NCBI GenBank assembly: GCA_025094145.1
Contig: JALLLS010000041.1
Location: forward strand, 1 to 64,000
Direction of reading: 5' to 3'
Length of the DNA stretch: 64,000 nt
DNA from: Spinellus fusiger
Lineage: Eukaryota > Mucoromycota > Mucoromycetes > Mucorales > Phycomycetaceae
Shown: positions 35,412 to 46,756 of the stretch, in pieces
Layout: every line of letters begins with the position of its first letter
How positions within the stretch are numbered: position 1 is the stretch's first letter
Translations under genes and position numbers: made by a program
The notes under the pieces: model-generated
Databases searched by the model: none
Seen by the model: the letters and a program-made list of their open reading frames with translations, nothing else
Told to the model about the DNA's origin: nothing

Positions 35412-37878
35412 ATGATGAACAAAATAAGACAAAAAAGGCTATTTTAATACATCTTATTACCATAATAATGACAATAAACTATCACACCTTGAAGTTGTTT
35501 TATTTCTTTTATATTATGATGCTACTTATAAAGGCTACACTAGAGACCTTTAACTAGATTCGTTATTTTGATAAATATAAAAAGAATATGTTTGTGCATC
35601 ATTATTAGTTATTTTATCACCAAAGAAAATAAATCCCACCATAGAGATGAGTATATCGACTTTTTCTTAACATTTTTCTTCATGTCCATCTACTAACCTG
35701 AACATTCTGTAGGATGATGAAAATAAAAATAAAACAATGTCATACTTATGCCTTCAAGCTAAAATGTTTCATATGCTCACTAATATCTTTTGTCTGTAAT
35801 TAACATATTCACACTTTTTTTTCTCAAATCAGGAAGCATACAATGGTTCAGCTTGTATGCTTCAGGAAGAAAGCAAAAGCAGAAAAAAAAAAGGAAAATA
35901 GATGTCCAAAAAGCACTAGTTACACCAATGATAAAATGACTAATGAAGGTGACAATGATAAGGACAATGACAGTGATGTGAGACAGTGTAGTGTGACTAC
36001 CCAATCTTCTTCGAGGTTTGGTGGAAAGTACATTTGCAATGATAAGAAGACAAGACCCCACGTCACAGGGAATAAGGTAGCAATTAATATAAAAAGTATA
36101 GTTTACTACCTCTAATAAAACAGGCCTTGATACGAGCTACTTTCTAAAGTATAAACAAGATAGACTTTCTTTGACTTGGATAGTGGGCTGCTTCTTGATC
36201 CCAATCTGCTTTCTTTGTGTCTCATTCCTTTTCGTTGGTTCTGAACTGTACAGGCACCAAATGCCACAGACAGACTATGAACCTGTTTGTTCTCTGTACC
36301 CTACTTTGTTCGTGGTATACTCTATACCTCACCTTTATCCTACACCCTCGCACTTGCGAAAATACCCCCATATCTCATTCTTTTATCTCTTTTTCTGTGT
36401 CAGTAGCCATCCCCTCCAGCTTCTAAGTGTCTCCAAACTTGTCTCAAGTGCCCAGAATTACAGTGACAATGATGATATAAATTTATATAAAACTCTCTAT
36501 CTGGCTATCAAAATAACAATGACTGTCAACAGTGACCAAAAATAGTAATTGCGGGGAAACTTCTTTCTTATTGTCATAGAGACAAACAATCAAGAAGTAT
36601 ATTTTTCTATTTCGTTTCTTGCCATTCATAGTGAATAAATGGGTTAACACATTCTATAGTACAAGGTGTATAATGCCTCCGTAGTATATCTATAGTGCTT
36701 TATTGATATACTTTGTTTATTTTATAAGTAGATTTCTTTTCTATTCTCGTCTCTATTCAGTCTCCATTCATTTTCAAACCAAGTCAGACGGTGAATAAAT
36801 TAGGATCAGCAGCAGCACATTCCTTAGATGGAGACAGACAATTCCATATTAATTAGGAACAGTGATCTCATGCCGTGATGTTAATTTAACAATGATCTTA
36901 TAGGCTTAGAGAGAATAGCAATAAACACGCACACACATATACACATATACACATATACACATATACACACACACACACACACATACTTTCTCTCTTTTTC
37001 TCTGTCCAATAGTAACCTCTAGTGTCCTCCATGGGCTGTTTTAAAGACAGTCGTGGTTATTATTGACGTACTTTTTTAAAAACAACTTGTACTGGCCAGT
37101 GTCATTTTCCTCTTTCTTTTTAGCACAAAATTATACTGGTGTGATATTTGACTCAATAGAAAACTTTAAATTATAAAATTCTAATCTACATTCAAAACAT
37201 GAATGAGAATGAAATAGATATGATAGGCAAAGGGAACAAGCGTACAGGCGAATTCTACAAGAAACACCTCCTATGACCTATAGAATCTGACCTATCATCT
37301 GAACTAAAGTAAGTATCACTTATCCTTTATTCGAACAACAATCCAAAGAAGGATATACATTAATTCATTTTATTATTACTGTAACCATCCCATCGAAGAA
37401 TGTCCTATCATCACTTTTTTATTTGATCTTTAGCATGGGTTAGGAGCAGTGAAAATTATTATTTGTTAATAATTGAAACTTTTAGTTCTCATCATTGTGT
37501 GTATGTGTGTATGTCAACAAAGCAATCCAATGCAGTGCAATGCCGTGGTACTCTATTCATTGTTCATTATTAATCATAATAATAGGATTATTATTGCGAG
37601 TCAGTATAGAAATAGTCCCAAGCCAATGCACATCCTATGACAAGTAATAGATAACAGTAGAGATTGGGCTTCGACATTAGAAATCATGGAGATCTTCATT
37701 TATATAAGATATTAGAGTCCAGAAGACATGGGAAAATAATCAAAAATAGCACGAATGGTATCCGCTGTATGTTGATGATGAATATCACCAAACTGTGGCC
37801 AGGATGAATTTATCTCATGATTGCCAGTGCCAAGACTATTGTCAGCACCACTACCGGGACTACTGTTGTCATTTGGAT
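35412..37878. other. Transposon-field spacer, no gene assigned
   Basis: A plus-strand frame of 90 codons at 35,843-36,115 is Lys/Asn/Asp-rich and has no motif I recognise. A second copy of dispersed repeat E lies at about 36,085-36,260. An ACATATAC/AC simple repeat occupies about 36,930-36,984. Nothing else could be supported. Confidence 0.5.
36085..36260. repeat. Dispersed repeat E, copy 2
   Basis: Aligns with 14,937-15,130 through AGTATAAACAAGATAGAC and CTTGGATAGTGGGCTGCTTC at matching spacing. Identity is moderate, so this is an old repeat or a fragment of a larger, unidentified element. Confidence 0.55.
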
Positions 37879-38635
37879 GCACATCCAAGGATTTTTCTGG
37901 TTTTTAAGCGGTGATACTATCTTCCATTTACGTTGTGGAAATTCTTTTTTTTTTTATAACGATGTTTTAAAATCAAAAGGTTTGTGAATATCTAATTTTG
38001 TGTTTCCTTTTGTAGAATATCTCACCATCAAATTGTATTATCAATAGAATATAGTGTTGATGAATAATATTGTTTATTGTAATAGTATAGCTACTGCCTA
38101 ATTGTATTCCCCTCATAAAAATAGACTCCATAAACTAAAAGTCTTGTGCTTTATCCCTGAGAGATAGATAGACAGCTGTTCTTGGGAGGTGCACCTTAGA
38201 CACTATTGACCCTGTTTAGAAAAGAAAAGAAAAAAAGACTACCTAAGACTGATTTGAGAGTCTTTACTTGCCTAATAACAATAAAATGAGTGTCTTGTGA
38301 ATTACAATGAACTCAAACCCAGATGAAGATATTATTTACCTTTTTTATCTCAAGCAATGTCATACTGCAAATGCTATGGGCTTAATAATAGTACATTATG
38401 TTAAATAATAAACTCAATGACTGAGTCTCAATAGTGGCTTTATTTCTTCTTTTTATATCCATACCTATAACGTTCAATTGCAAAGTCAATAGTCATTGCT
38501 AAAACAGGCAGATAAAGTTTGGAATATTCTATTTAGACGGCGACTATATATTTTCAAACACATAAGCCAATAAGAGAATAGTATGATTAAATAGTCCGTT
38601 TATTCCTTTATATTTCCCAAAGATCTTTAGGTGTG
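37879..38635 (+). mobile_element. TA-flanked element, copy B4 (757 bp, internally deleted)
   Basis: The left end is degenerate (CACATCCAAGGATTTTTCTGG-like, beginning at 37,879). The right end, CACACCTAAAGATCTTTGGG on the minus strand, finishes at 38,635 and is followed by TA. The interior matches B1-B3 but lacks roughly half their length. Its right 28 bases are read as the end of the KH-protein coding sequence on the minus strand, which makes this copy part of a host gene. Confidence 0.85.
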
Positions 38636-41600
38636 TAATCAAATAGAGTGTAGATAGACAGTCCTGGGGGAGGAAGAGAAGGAGGAGTGCCTTGAGAAAT
38701 GGGAGGTGGAAGGTTTGTAGAACGAGAGGCTACACCTGGAGTTTGTGATTGTTGAAATTGCGTATGATGAGAAGACGAAGATGAAGAAGTGGTTGTCGAA
38801 GAAGAAGAGGGACGTCCATGCATAGGGTACGACCGAGAAGGCTGAGGGTCATGTAACAGCGGGTGATGATGCTGATGAAGTTGTCGTTGCAGCTGCTGTT
38901 GATGTAGCTGTTGCAGCTGCTGTTGATGTAGTTGTTGCTGATGATGCTGGTATAGCTGTTGCTGCAGCTGTTGCTGTAGCTGTTGCTGATGAAGTTGTTG
39001 CTGATGAAGTTGCTGATGAAGTTGCTGCTGTTGCTGCTGTTGCTGCTGTTGATATGACAGAGTTTCAGCAGAGCGTCCAATGTGCAATGCCCCAAAATCT
39101 TCAGGAGTTAAATGCATTGCATGCGATTTGGATTGGTTTTTATGGAGAGATAAAGTATTGCTCTGGTTTGGACGCAATATTTGCAGCACATTCTGATAAT
39201 GTGACAAGCACTGGGCTACAGTGTGAGTCTGTGCTAAGGGAGGTACTAAAGCCAAATCAATAGTAGGAGGCAAAGATTCCTCCAAATATTTTGGCAGATA
39301 ATTGAGCTCTCTTGGTATGCCTTTCCCTTTCTTGGAATTGTCTTCTATAAAATAAATAAAATATTTATATCAATAAAGAGTCCAATACTTTTCTGTATGT
39401 ATCTGACAAACCTGAGGCTGATTCTATGAGTGGTTTAGAGGCATAATCTATAATCAATAAATATATTATTATTTTTTCACTTAGTAATAATAAAAATAGA
39501 CATACTTGTGTTTTTAGCTTTGGGTCCCTTGCGTTTCGATCGACCCTTGTAAGGAGGGTTCCCCGAAGCACCCGTATTACCACTGGCACTGGCACTGGCA
39601 CTGGCACTGGCACTGGCACTGGCACTGGTACTAGTACTATTACTTGCATTACTGTTTCTATTACCAGAAGTATTCATGGAGCCTGCTCGTCTTGTTTCTG
39701 TACCGGCCACCTTCTTGGGAAAGCTTACATGCAAAGGAGCTTCCTCATAGATTCTTACTTGTTGGGACTTCAAGTATTCAATCAAGATATCAACAGCTTC
39801 AGGCAGTTTCTCCAAATTATTCATGGTAGTATTAAGAACAAACACCTGGTCATGGCTTTCTTGTGACAATTCTAAATTCGTTGTCACTTTAATGTTGAGT
39901 TCACGTTGCAGTTTTGCTTGCACATGTGCATTAAAAACATCAGAGTTAACAGCAGCAGAGGCAGCAGGCGAAGAAGGAACATGGAAGTAGTATTCTTCTG
40001 ACAGACAGGAACGCAGCATTTGAGCCGCTGTCTCAAGATAAGCTTCAGGACCTAGCAATGTCACAGAGTTCAATGCCAACTCCTGGTCAGGCCATATAAT
40101 CCTAGTATGGGCCTCTTCATAAATGGCGTCTATCACATGAGCATAGAGTCGCTTCAATTGAGAATGCATGCGAAAGGGAATGCCCACAATATAGGTAGTA
40201 AAGTTCTTGTCGCGAGGGTCAAGGATCTCCAGTACAGCATACCGCAGGTTATCTAGATTTAATTGGTTTTTAGAAGGAGTGCGGGCCACTACATTGTCTT
40301 CAGAGGCATAATAGCCACCCAAATTATTATAGTCTGCAGGATTTGAGAATTTGACATAAACGCCGTGTTTTTTCATGATTCTTTGAATATTCCTTCCTGC
40401 CACACCAATAATGCGTTTGTGTTCGGGATTGGGAACGTAGAAGGAGATTTCAGCAGGAAGTTCATCAATTAGCATTGACAGGCCGTTGATGGCTTCTTCA
40501 TTGTTCAGAGACTTTGCTTTTACTACAGAGTTACAAGCATTGAAACCGTTAATGATGATCTTGGCGCCTGTTGTTCTTTCAATTCTTGTTGTTTTTCCAT
40601 TCTTTTTGCCAGAGATAAAATCGGTCTGACTGTTGGCAAGTTCGACATAAAACACGGTTTTTCTTAGGTATTTTTCTGGAATGCACATTTCTTTTAGTTG
40701 CTGGTGTACGTTTCTTATGGCACGTTCGTTGCCAAACATCTGAATGTAGCCTTTATCACATTTGTAGTATACTTCTGCCCCTGATCTCTGAGAAAGAGCA
40801 GTGACGATGGCAGCGATGTTGGGGATTGATCTAAGGTATGTGTTGACTTCCTTGGTAGGGCCTTGGGTAGTAAAGTAGAATCTAGACTCAAGCATAGTAC
40901 ATACCTATTGACATTATTGTTATTGTTATGATTAATTTGTGTTTTTGTGTCATTATTATTGCCATACCAAGTAATTGACGGCTCGGATAGTGCGCTCTCC
41001 ATTAATTTGGTTTTCGGAACACACAGTAATAGAGCTAGTACCATCTCCGAGCAATGGCATAGAAATAAACGAACCTAATCAACAATGCAATGGTATGCGT
41101 TAGCTAGTCATGAACAAGAGCAAGTAAGAAGGAACAAGAAATACGACATTGCTAAATACAGAAGAATGAATTACCATTCTCATGCATGATAGATCTCAAT
41201 TCATCTCTTCTATGCAAGAGCATCCAGTCTATCTTGCGAAAATTCACTTCTTGCTGTTTAACGTACAAGGATCTTGCCTAAGAATAGTGAATGAATGAAT
41301 GAGATGATCTACTGTTACAAGTATATTTAGACTTACTTTTTGTGCAGCGAGTATTTTTAGCATTTGCTTGGCACGGAGTACGTTGGTGTGTTCGCCGGTG
41401 ATATAGATGGGAGGAGCATAATCTCCACCCTCAGGGTTCTCACTTACATGTGTATAGAGAAGAGAAGGGAAATACAGGTTGACTGAAGTGGCTTCAATGA
41501 TGGGAATAATGTTCGCACGTCTTTTTCCGTAGATAAGAGGGTGCAGTCTCAAAGGAATCTTTATGCTATCAACATGCAGATTGGACTAGTATAATATTTA

Positions 41601-42359
41601 ATAAAATGTTTAATAGTAATGATAATAACAGACACCATAACACCAAGAATACATAGAGATCAAGCCATCATTGTAGAGACTATAGTATTGTCAATGGAAT
41701 AAGATCTACTTACCAAGGAGTCAAGCATTGTCAATAGTCGTACTTGTGCTATTTCTGCCAGATGAGGAAGTCCATTGATTCTGATCGTCAGTGTTTTCTG
41801 AGAGGCCAAGACAACATGGCGAGAGGAAGAAGGTGTCACTGTGATCTTCGTGTTGGTCTCTTGTTCAATAGTGTCGCATGGTTGGCGCAGTTGTGTCACT
41901 GAGAATTCCCTCACTGGTACTTTCATTTCCAAAACAATCTAATCGAAGCTATGTTAGTTTCTTCCTCTATGCACAGAAAAAGAAAGTCCACCACTCTTTC
42001 CTATTTTTTCCTATTTTTTCATATTTTTCCTATGTATTTTTCCATGTTTTCCTCAATACCTTGAAAGGAGAGTTTTGGTAAATATCAAATCTAGCAGCCA
42101 TCGCCACTTTGTAGTTTCCAATTGCTAGGAATGTATAGTCGATGGGTGTCTCTATCAATGGGTTGGGGTGTGTCTTTGTGCCTGGAGGGTCAGGATCGGG
42201 AGCCAAGTTAATTTGACAGAAGCGGTGGGACATGGTATGATGACAGATATTTCGAAAGTGAGTCCGAGTGACCTCATAACAAGGAAAGAAATCGTAGCTT
42301 GTATAATGTCGAGACACACAAGGAACACAACTGAAGGCATAGATAATTAGGTCGGACAT
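38608..42359 (-). CDS. KH-domain RNA-binding protein with Q/H-rich tail
   Basis: Eight exons join in phase on the minus strand: 42359-42060, 41938-41714, 41585-41337, 41277-41175, 41074-40968, 40904-39506, 39447-39412 and 39344-38608, giving 1051 residues. Several KH-like segments are visible; the clearest is HKRIIGVAGRNIQRIM at about residues 490-505, with a GxxG-type loop. A weaker one (NIIPIIEATSVNLYFPS) lies in exon 3. Such proteins bind mRNA, as in the Bicaudal-C/vigilin group, and would act in the cytoplasm. A Ser-Ala dipeptide run (39,584-39,640) and a long Gln/His-rich run (about 38,880-39,055) follow and are probably disordered. The final codons TPKDLWEI and the TAA lie inside element B4. 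Orthology to a named fungal gene is not claimed. Confidence 0.85.
38878..39057. repeat. CAG/CTG-type repeat encoding a Gln/His tract
   Basis: Interrupted TTGCTG/GATGAA units on the plus strand encode QQQQLHQQLHQQ-type sequence on the minus strand within the last exon of the KH-protein gene. Tract length is likely to vary between strains. Confidence 0.85.
39584..39640. repeat. GGCACT hexanucleotide array encoding Ser-Ala repeats
   Basis: About eight perfect hexamers lie in the sixth exon of the KH-protein gene and encode alternating Ser and Ala. The unit preserves frame, so expansion or contraction would change linker length only. Confidence 0.85.
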
Positions 42360-43560
42360 GGTATTTTAGAAGAAGAGGTAAAAATAGTAATAATAATAAT
42401 AATAAAAAAGAATAAGTATAAGTATAAGTATAGGTGTAGGAGTAGGTATGTTTTTTTTTCTTCTTTTTTTCTTCTTTCTTTTTCTTCTGTTTAAGAAAGG
42501 GTAAAGATAATATTAAAAAAAGTAATAATAAAAAAAGTAATAATAATAATAACAAAATAAAGAGTATAAGAAGAGTGATAATTAATGTATCTTTATATAC
42601 ATGAACTGTGAAATGTAAAGTATAAAATAAAAATAAAAATAAAAATAGAGAAGAGAAAAAAAGAAAGATAGAAATGAAGAGCATAAAATAACAATAACAA
42701 TAAATAGAGACACAGCCAAAATAAAAAATAAAAAAAAGAACAAGACGAATAAAAAGACAGCAAGGGTGGATAGGAGGGCGATCAGATCAGAAACATTACC
42801 AATGGTCTAAATAAGTATGGTCGTTGCCAAAGTAGAGTGTTATAAGCGATAAGCCAATGATGGCTTGATCTCTGACATTTGTTGGAAGATATTATTTACT
42901 GTCATTTTGATCCTAAAAAAGCTCATTATTCTCTTTTATTGGTGCTGTTTAACTGCTGGCCTTGGAAATACCATGTTGTTTGGGTGGGATGTCTTTGGGT
43001 GCCATGATGAGTAGGGCTTTAGTCTCTGTTTTATCGTCTTGTAGGCTATGACATACCATACCATGACGCTACTGTCATAAAGAAGAGCATCTATTGGGTG
43101 CACTGTTCATTGGGTGTCAGAACAGAGATAAGAAGATGGAAGGGATGGGAATGCGATACCCAGCCAAACATAGCATCAGAAACCATCAGAGACAAAACAC
43201 TGTCCAATTCTCTACAGCTTATCCATGTGTCATGACTAAATAAAGACTTTATTGATTTCTCATCTGTGCATAACAACCACCCACGGACTTTTTTTCCTTT
43301 TTCCACTTGAGATTTGTCTTTCTTCTATTCTTCCTTGGATACTAGGGTAACAAAGTAGTGATGGCAACCCTCTCTTATTCAAATTCCGCTGTAATATGAA
43401 CCCTTCTGACTTCCTCCAATGGTATTGTTCATCAGTCGACTTGTGAAAAATAAATAAAAAAATAAAAAAATAAAAAAATAAAAAAAAGAACAAAAATAAT
43501 GGAGAAATAGTGGAGACATTTAAATTCACTTTACCTTTTTTATCCTTCTCTTATTGAACC
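42360..43560. promoter_or_regulatory. Divergent promoter region between the KH-protein gene and GET3
   Basis: About 1.2 kb separates the two start codons. It is rich in A/T homopolymers and AAGTAT/ATAAAA simple repeats close to the KH start (about 42,390-42,760), with T-rich and AAAAAATA-type runs before GET3 (about 43,450-43,500). No ORF here looks real, and no specific regulatory site could be assigned. Confidence 0.45.
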
Positions 43561-44911
43561 ATGTCAGATATTTCAGAGGATGAATTTCAGCCGCTTGAAC
43601 CTACACTCAAGAATGTCTTGGACCAAAACTCCCTCAACTGGATCTTTGTGGGCGGCAAGGGCGGTGTTGGCAAAACCACCACGTCTTGCTCTTTGGCTGT
43701 CCAACTGTCCAAAGTACGCAAGTCTGTGCTGCTAATCTCCACCGACCCTGCTCACAACCTATCAGACGCGTTTGGACAAAAGTTCTCCAAAGAAGCCACC
43801 TTAGTGAATGGGTTTGAGAACTTGTATGCCATGGTATTTTCTGTTCTACTGTTTTTCTGTTCTACTGTTTCTCTATTGAGTCCAGGGTTACTTATCTATA
43901 AAGATGAACTCTGCTATCCTACATCTCTTATATCTATATGTTATTATTCCCGGTCGAGAATAGGAAATTGATCCTACGTCCAGTATTCAAGAGATGATTG
44001 AACAATGTAAGTGTTCTTGGTTCTCTTGCAAGTGCTGCTGCTTAAAAAATGGAAATACATTCTACTCCTGGACGCGTCTTTACTGTCCTGCTGGATGGTG
44101 CTGTGTCCATCATTAGCTGACCAGGGCAATGCTATGGGAGGCATGGTGCAGGATCTTGCCTATGCTATTCCCGGTGTGGATGAAGCCATGGGATTTGCTG
44201 AGGTCATGAAGTAGGTAGTAGGTGGGCTTGAGTAGAAGGGAAGGGGACTGCATTGTTCACCTCATGTTCTTCTAGACAGGTCAAGACCATGTCGTATTCT
44301 GTGGTGGTGTTCGATACAGCCCCCACAGGCCACACCCTTCGATTCCTATCCTTCCCCACTGTTCTTGAAAAGGCACTGGCAAAAATCAGCAGTTTGAGTG
44401 GAAGATTCGGACCCATGTTCCAGCAAGTGTCTGGCATGATGGGATTGAATGCCAACCAAGAAGACATGTTTTCCAAGTTGGAGGAGATGCGGTCTGTGAT
44501 TACTGAAGTCAACAACCAATTCAAGGATCCCAACAAGACGACCTTTGTGTGTGTTTGCATTTCAGAGTTCTTGTCTCTCTATGAAACAGAGAGAATGATC
44601 CAAGAACTCACCTCCTACCATATTGATACCCATAATATTGTAGTGAACCAGCTCTTATTCCCCAAGCAAGGTGAGTTTCTGTGTCTAGACTCGCATTGAA
44701 CTCCCCTTCTCTTGACTCGCTAGACTCCAACTGCGAACACTGCAATGTCCGCCACAAGATGCAGCAGAAATACCTCGACCAAATCTATGACTTGTACGAG
44801 GATTTCCATATCATCCGTATGCCTCTCCTCACCAAAGAAGTCAGAGGCACACAGGACATTCGAGAGTTTAGTCAAATGTTGGTGGACCCTTTTCAACCCC
44901 AGAACCAATAA
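43561..44911 (+). CDS. GET3: Get3/ArsA-family ATPase for tail-anchored protein targeting
   Basis: Five exons: 43561-43833, 43964-44006, 44117-44210, 44276-44670 and 44724-44911, giving 330 residues, close to the fungal norm of 330-355. The deviant Walker [11 protein letters not shown] is at residues 31-40, switch I reads [16 protein letters not shown], and switch II lies in [15 protein letters not shown]. The [11 protein letters not shown] motif supplies the two cysteines that coordinate zinc at the dimer interface. Get3 is the cytosolic ATPase that receives tail-anchored membrane proteins and delivers them to the Get1/Get2 receptor on the ER. The final [23 protein letters not shown] block is also typical. 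The GET3 and DnaJ genes are tandem with 134 bp between them. Confidence 0.95.
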
Positions 44912-45045
44912 AATTCTGTCATGACCAAAGCACACTTTCTAGCATGGCTTAGAAAGTTCCGGAAAGAAGGAGTGAAATTTTTTGGTTATTTTGATGAGCT
45001 GTATTACGCAACCCCTTTCCCTTTTCTCTCCCTTCTTCATCCATC

Positions 45046-46314
45046 ATGCCGCGCGAAACCAAATTCTATGATGTGCTTGGTGTTTCTCCTGATGTTTCTG
45101 AGGGTGAACTGAAAAAGGCCTACAGAAAACTTGCTCTTAAATACCATCCTGATAAGGTAAACAAGAGATCATGAGTCATCAGAAGATACTTATGCCATGG
45201 ATAGAACCCCACTGCTGGTGACAAGTTCAAGGAAATCTCCCATGCCTATGAGATTCTGTCGGATGCTGAGAAGCGTCAATTGTACGATCAGTTTGGTGAG
45301 GAAGGTCTCAATGGCCAGGGTGGCATGGGTGGAGGCATGGACGCCGAGGATCTCTTCTCTCAGCTGTTTGGTGGCGGCCTGTTTGGTGGCGGTGGAGGTC
45401 GTCCCAACCGTCCCTCTGGCCCTCGTCGTGGCAAGGACATGTTGCATCAGCTCAAGGTCAGCCTGGAAGACCTCTACTTGGGAAAGACCTCCAAGTTGGC
45501 CCTTCAGAAGCACGTTCTCTGTGTCAAGTGTGAGGGCAGAGGTGGTAAAGAAGGTGCTGTACAGACATGTCGCTCTTGCAATGGCCAGGGTGTGCGTATT
45601 GTCATGCGTCAAATGGGTCCAATGATCCAGCAAATCCAACAACCCTGCAATGACTGTCGTGGTGAGGGAGAGATCGTCAACGAGAGAGATCGTTGCAAGC
45701 ACTGTGTCGGCAAGAAGATCATTAATGAGCGTAAGATTCTCGAGGTACACATTGATAAGGGCATGCGCAGTGGACAAAAGGTGACCTTCCAAGGCGAAGG
45801 TGACCAAGCACCCAACGTCATTCCCGGTGACATTGTCATTGCTATTGATGAGAAGCCCCACGCCAGATTCAAGCGTCAGGGTGATGATTTGATGTATGAG
45901 GCCAGAATTGATCTCTTGACTGCATTGGCAGGAGGACAGTTTGCTATTCCTCACTTGGACGATCGAGTTTTGTTGGTGACTGTATTGCCAGGAGAAGCTA
46001 TTAAGCCTGATGCTGTCAAGGTGATTCCCAACGAAGGCATGCCCACCTATCGCCACCATCACCACGGCCACATGTTTGTTAAGTTCTCTGTGGAGTTCCC
46101 TCAGCCCAACTGGACAGATGCCGATACCATTGCTCAGCTCAGTACTATTCTCCCTCCCCGTCCTGCATTGCCCAACTTTGGTAATAAGCAAGTGGATGAA
46201 GTAGTTATGGCAGAAACCGATGGCTACCAGGCACACAAATCCAGTGCTTCCTATGAGGAGGACGATGAAGATGAGCAGAGAGGTGGCCAGGGTGTGCAGT
46301 GTGCCCAACAATAA
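45046..46314 (+). CDS. Ydj1-type class I DnaJ (Hsp40) co-chaperone
   Basis: Two exons, 45046-45156 and 45205-46314, encode 406 residues, the size of yeast Ydj1. The J domain begins [25 protein letters not shown] and contains the HPDK tetrapeptide that stimulates Hsp70 ATPase. A Gly/Phe-rich linker ([10 protein letters not shown]) follows. The zinc-binding region has four CxxCxGxG-type repeats ([24 protein letters not shown] and CKHCVGKK). The two C-terminal substrate-binding beta domains are complete. The last four residues CAQQ form a CaaX box, so the protein should be farnesylated and partly membrane-attached like Ydj1. It acts with cytosolic Hsp70. Intron 1 (48 bp) interrupts the codons directly after HPDK. 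Confidence 0.95.
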
Positions 46315-46756
46315 GAGCACTAAACATTAGTGGTCATCATTCCCCCTTTTCCTTATTTCTCTCATTTCCTATGGTTTGCTTCTTTGCGTGATAGATAAAC
46401 AAACTCAGTATTGTACACATAGTTGAATAGAAGACACCTCTCTCAGTTTAAAGATTATTTTTTATTAGGGGTAATAATGCAAGTGCTTAATGAAGCTTAC
46501 TGCTACCCAGAGACAAAGAAAAAGATACAAAAAGTTCAAAAGGATAAAAGAACAAAAAAGACGGGCAAAGAAAAGGAAACTAAGACTACTGGGCCTCTTG
46601 GCTGTTCCTGCTCTCCACTCTGCAGCTGCTCTAAACATTGTGGCAGTGAGAAGACACCTCTCTCAGTCAGTGTATGCAAGAAAGAAAGAGAAAAAAAAGA
46701 TAGAAGAGAATGGATAAGATGTAGATACAGAACATTGGTCTATTAGAGACTATGTA
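46315..46756. other. DnaJ 3' region up to element B2
   Basis: Contains the DnaJ 3' untranslated region. Lys/Arg-rich overlapping frames at about 46,423-46,746 arise from A-rich DNA and match nothing I recognise. Confidence 0.5.

Noticed and set aside
38730..39095. Ser/Asn-rich minus-strand frame overlapping the Q/H-rich tract
   Set aside because: It is an out-of-frame reading of the repeat in the KH-protein gene; the joined exons fix the real frame.
42274..42684. Phe/Leu-rich minus-strand frame upstream of the KH-protein start
   Set aside because: It reads through A/T homopolymers and simple repeats in the promoter region.
45190..46320. 376-codon open frame on the minus strand
   Set aside because: It is antisense to the DnaJ exon, a by-product of codon bias, and shows no family motif.
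46423..46746. Lys/Arg-rich overlapping frames after the DnaJ gene
   Set aside because: They arise from A-rich DNA, two overlapping frames look equally basic, and neither has a recognisable motif or splice context.
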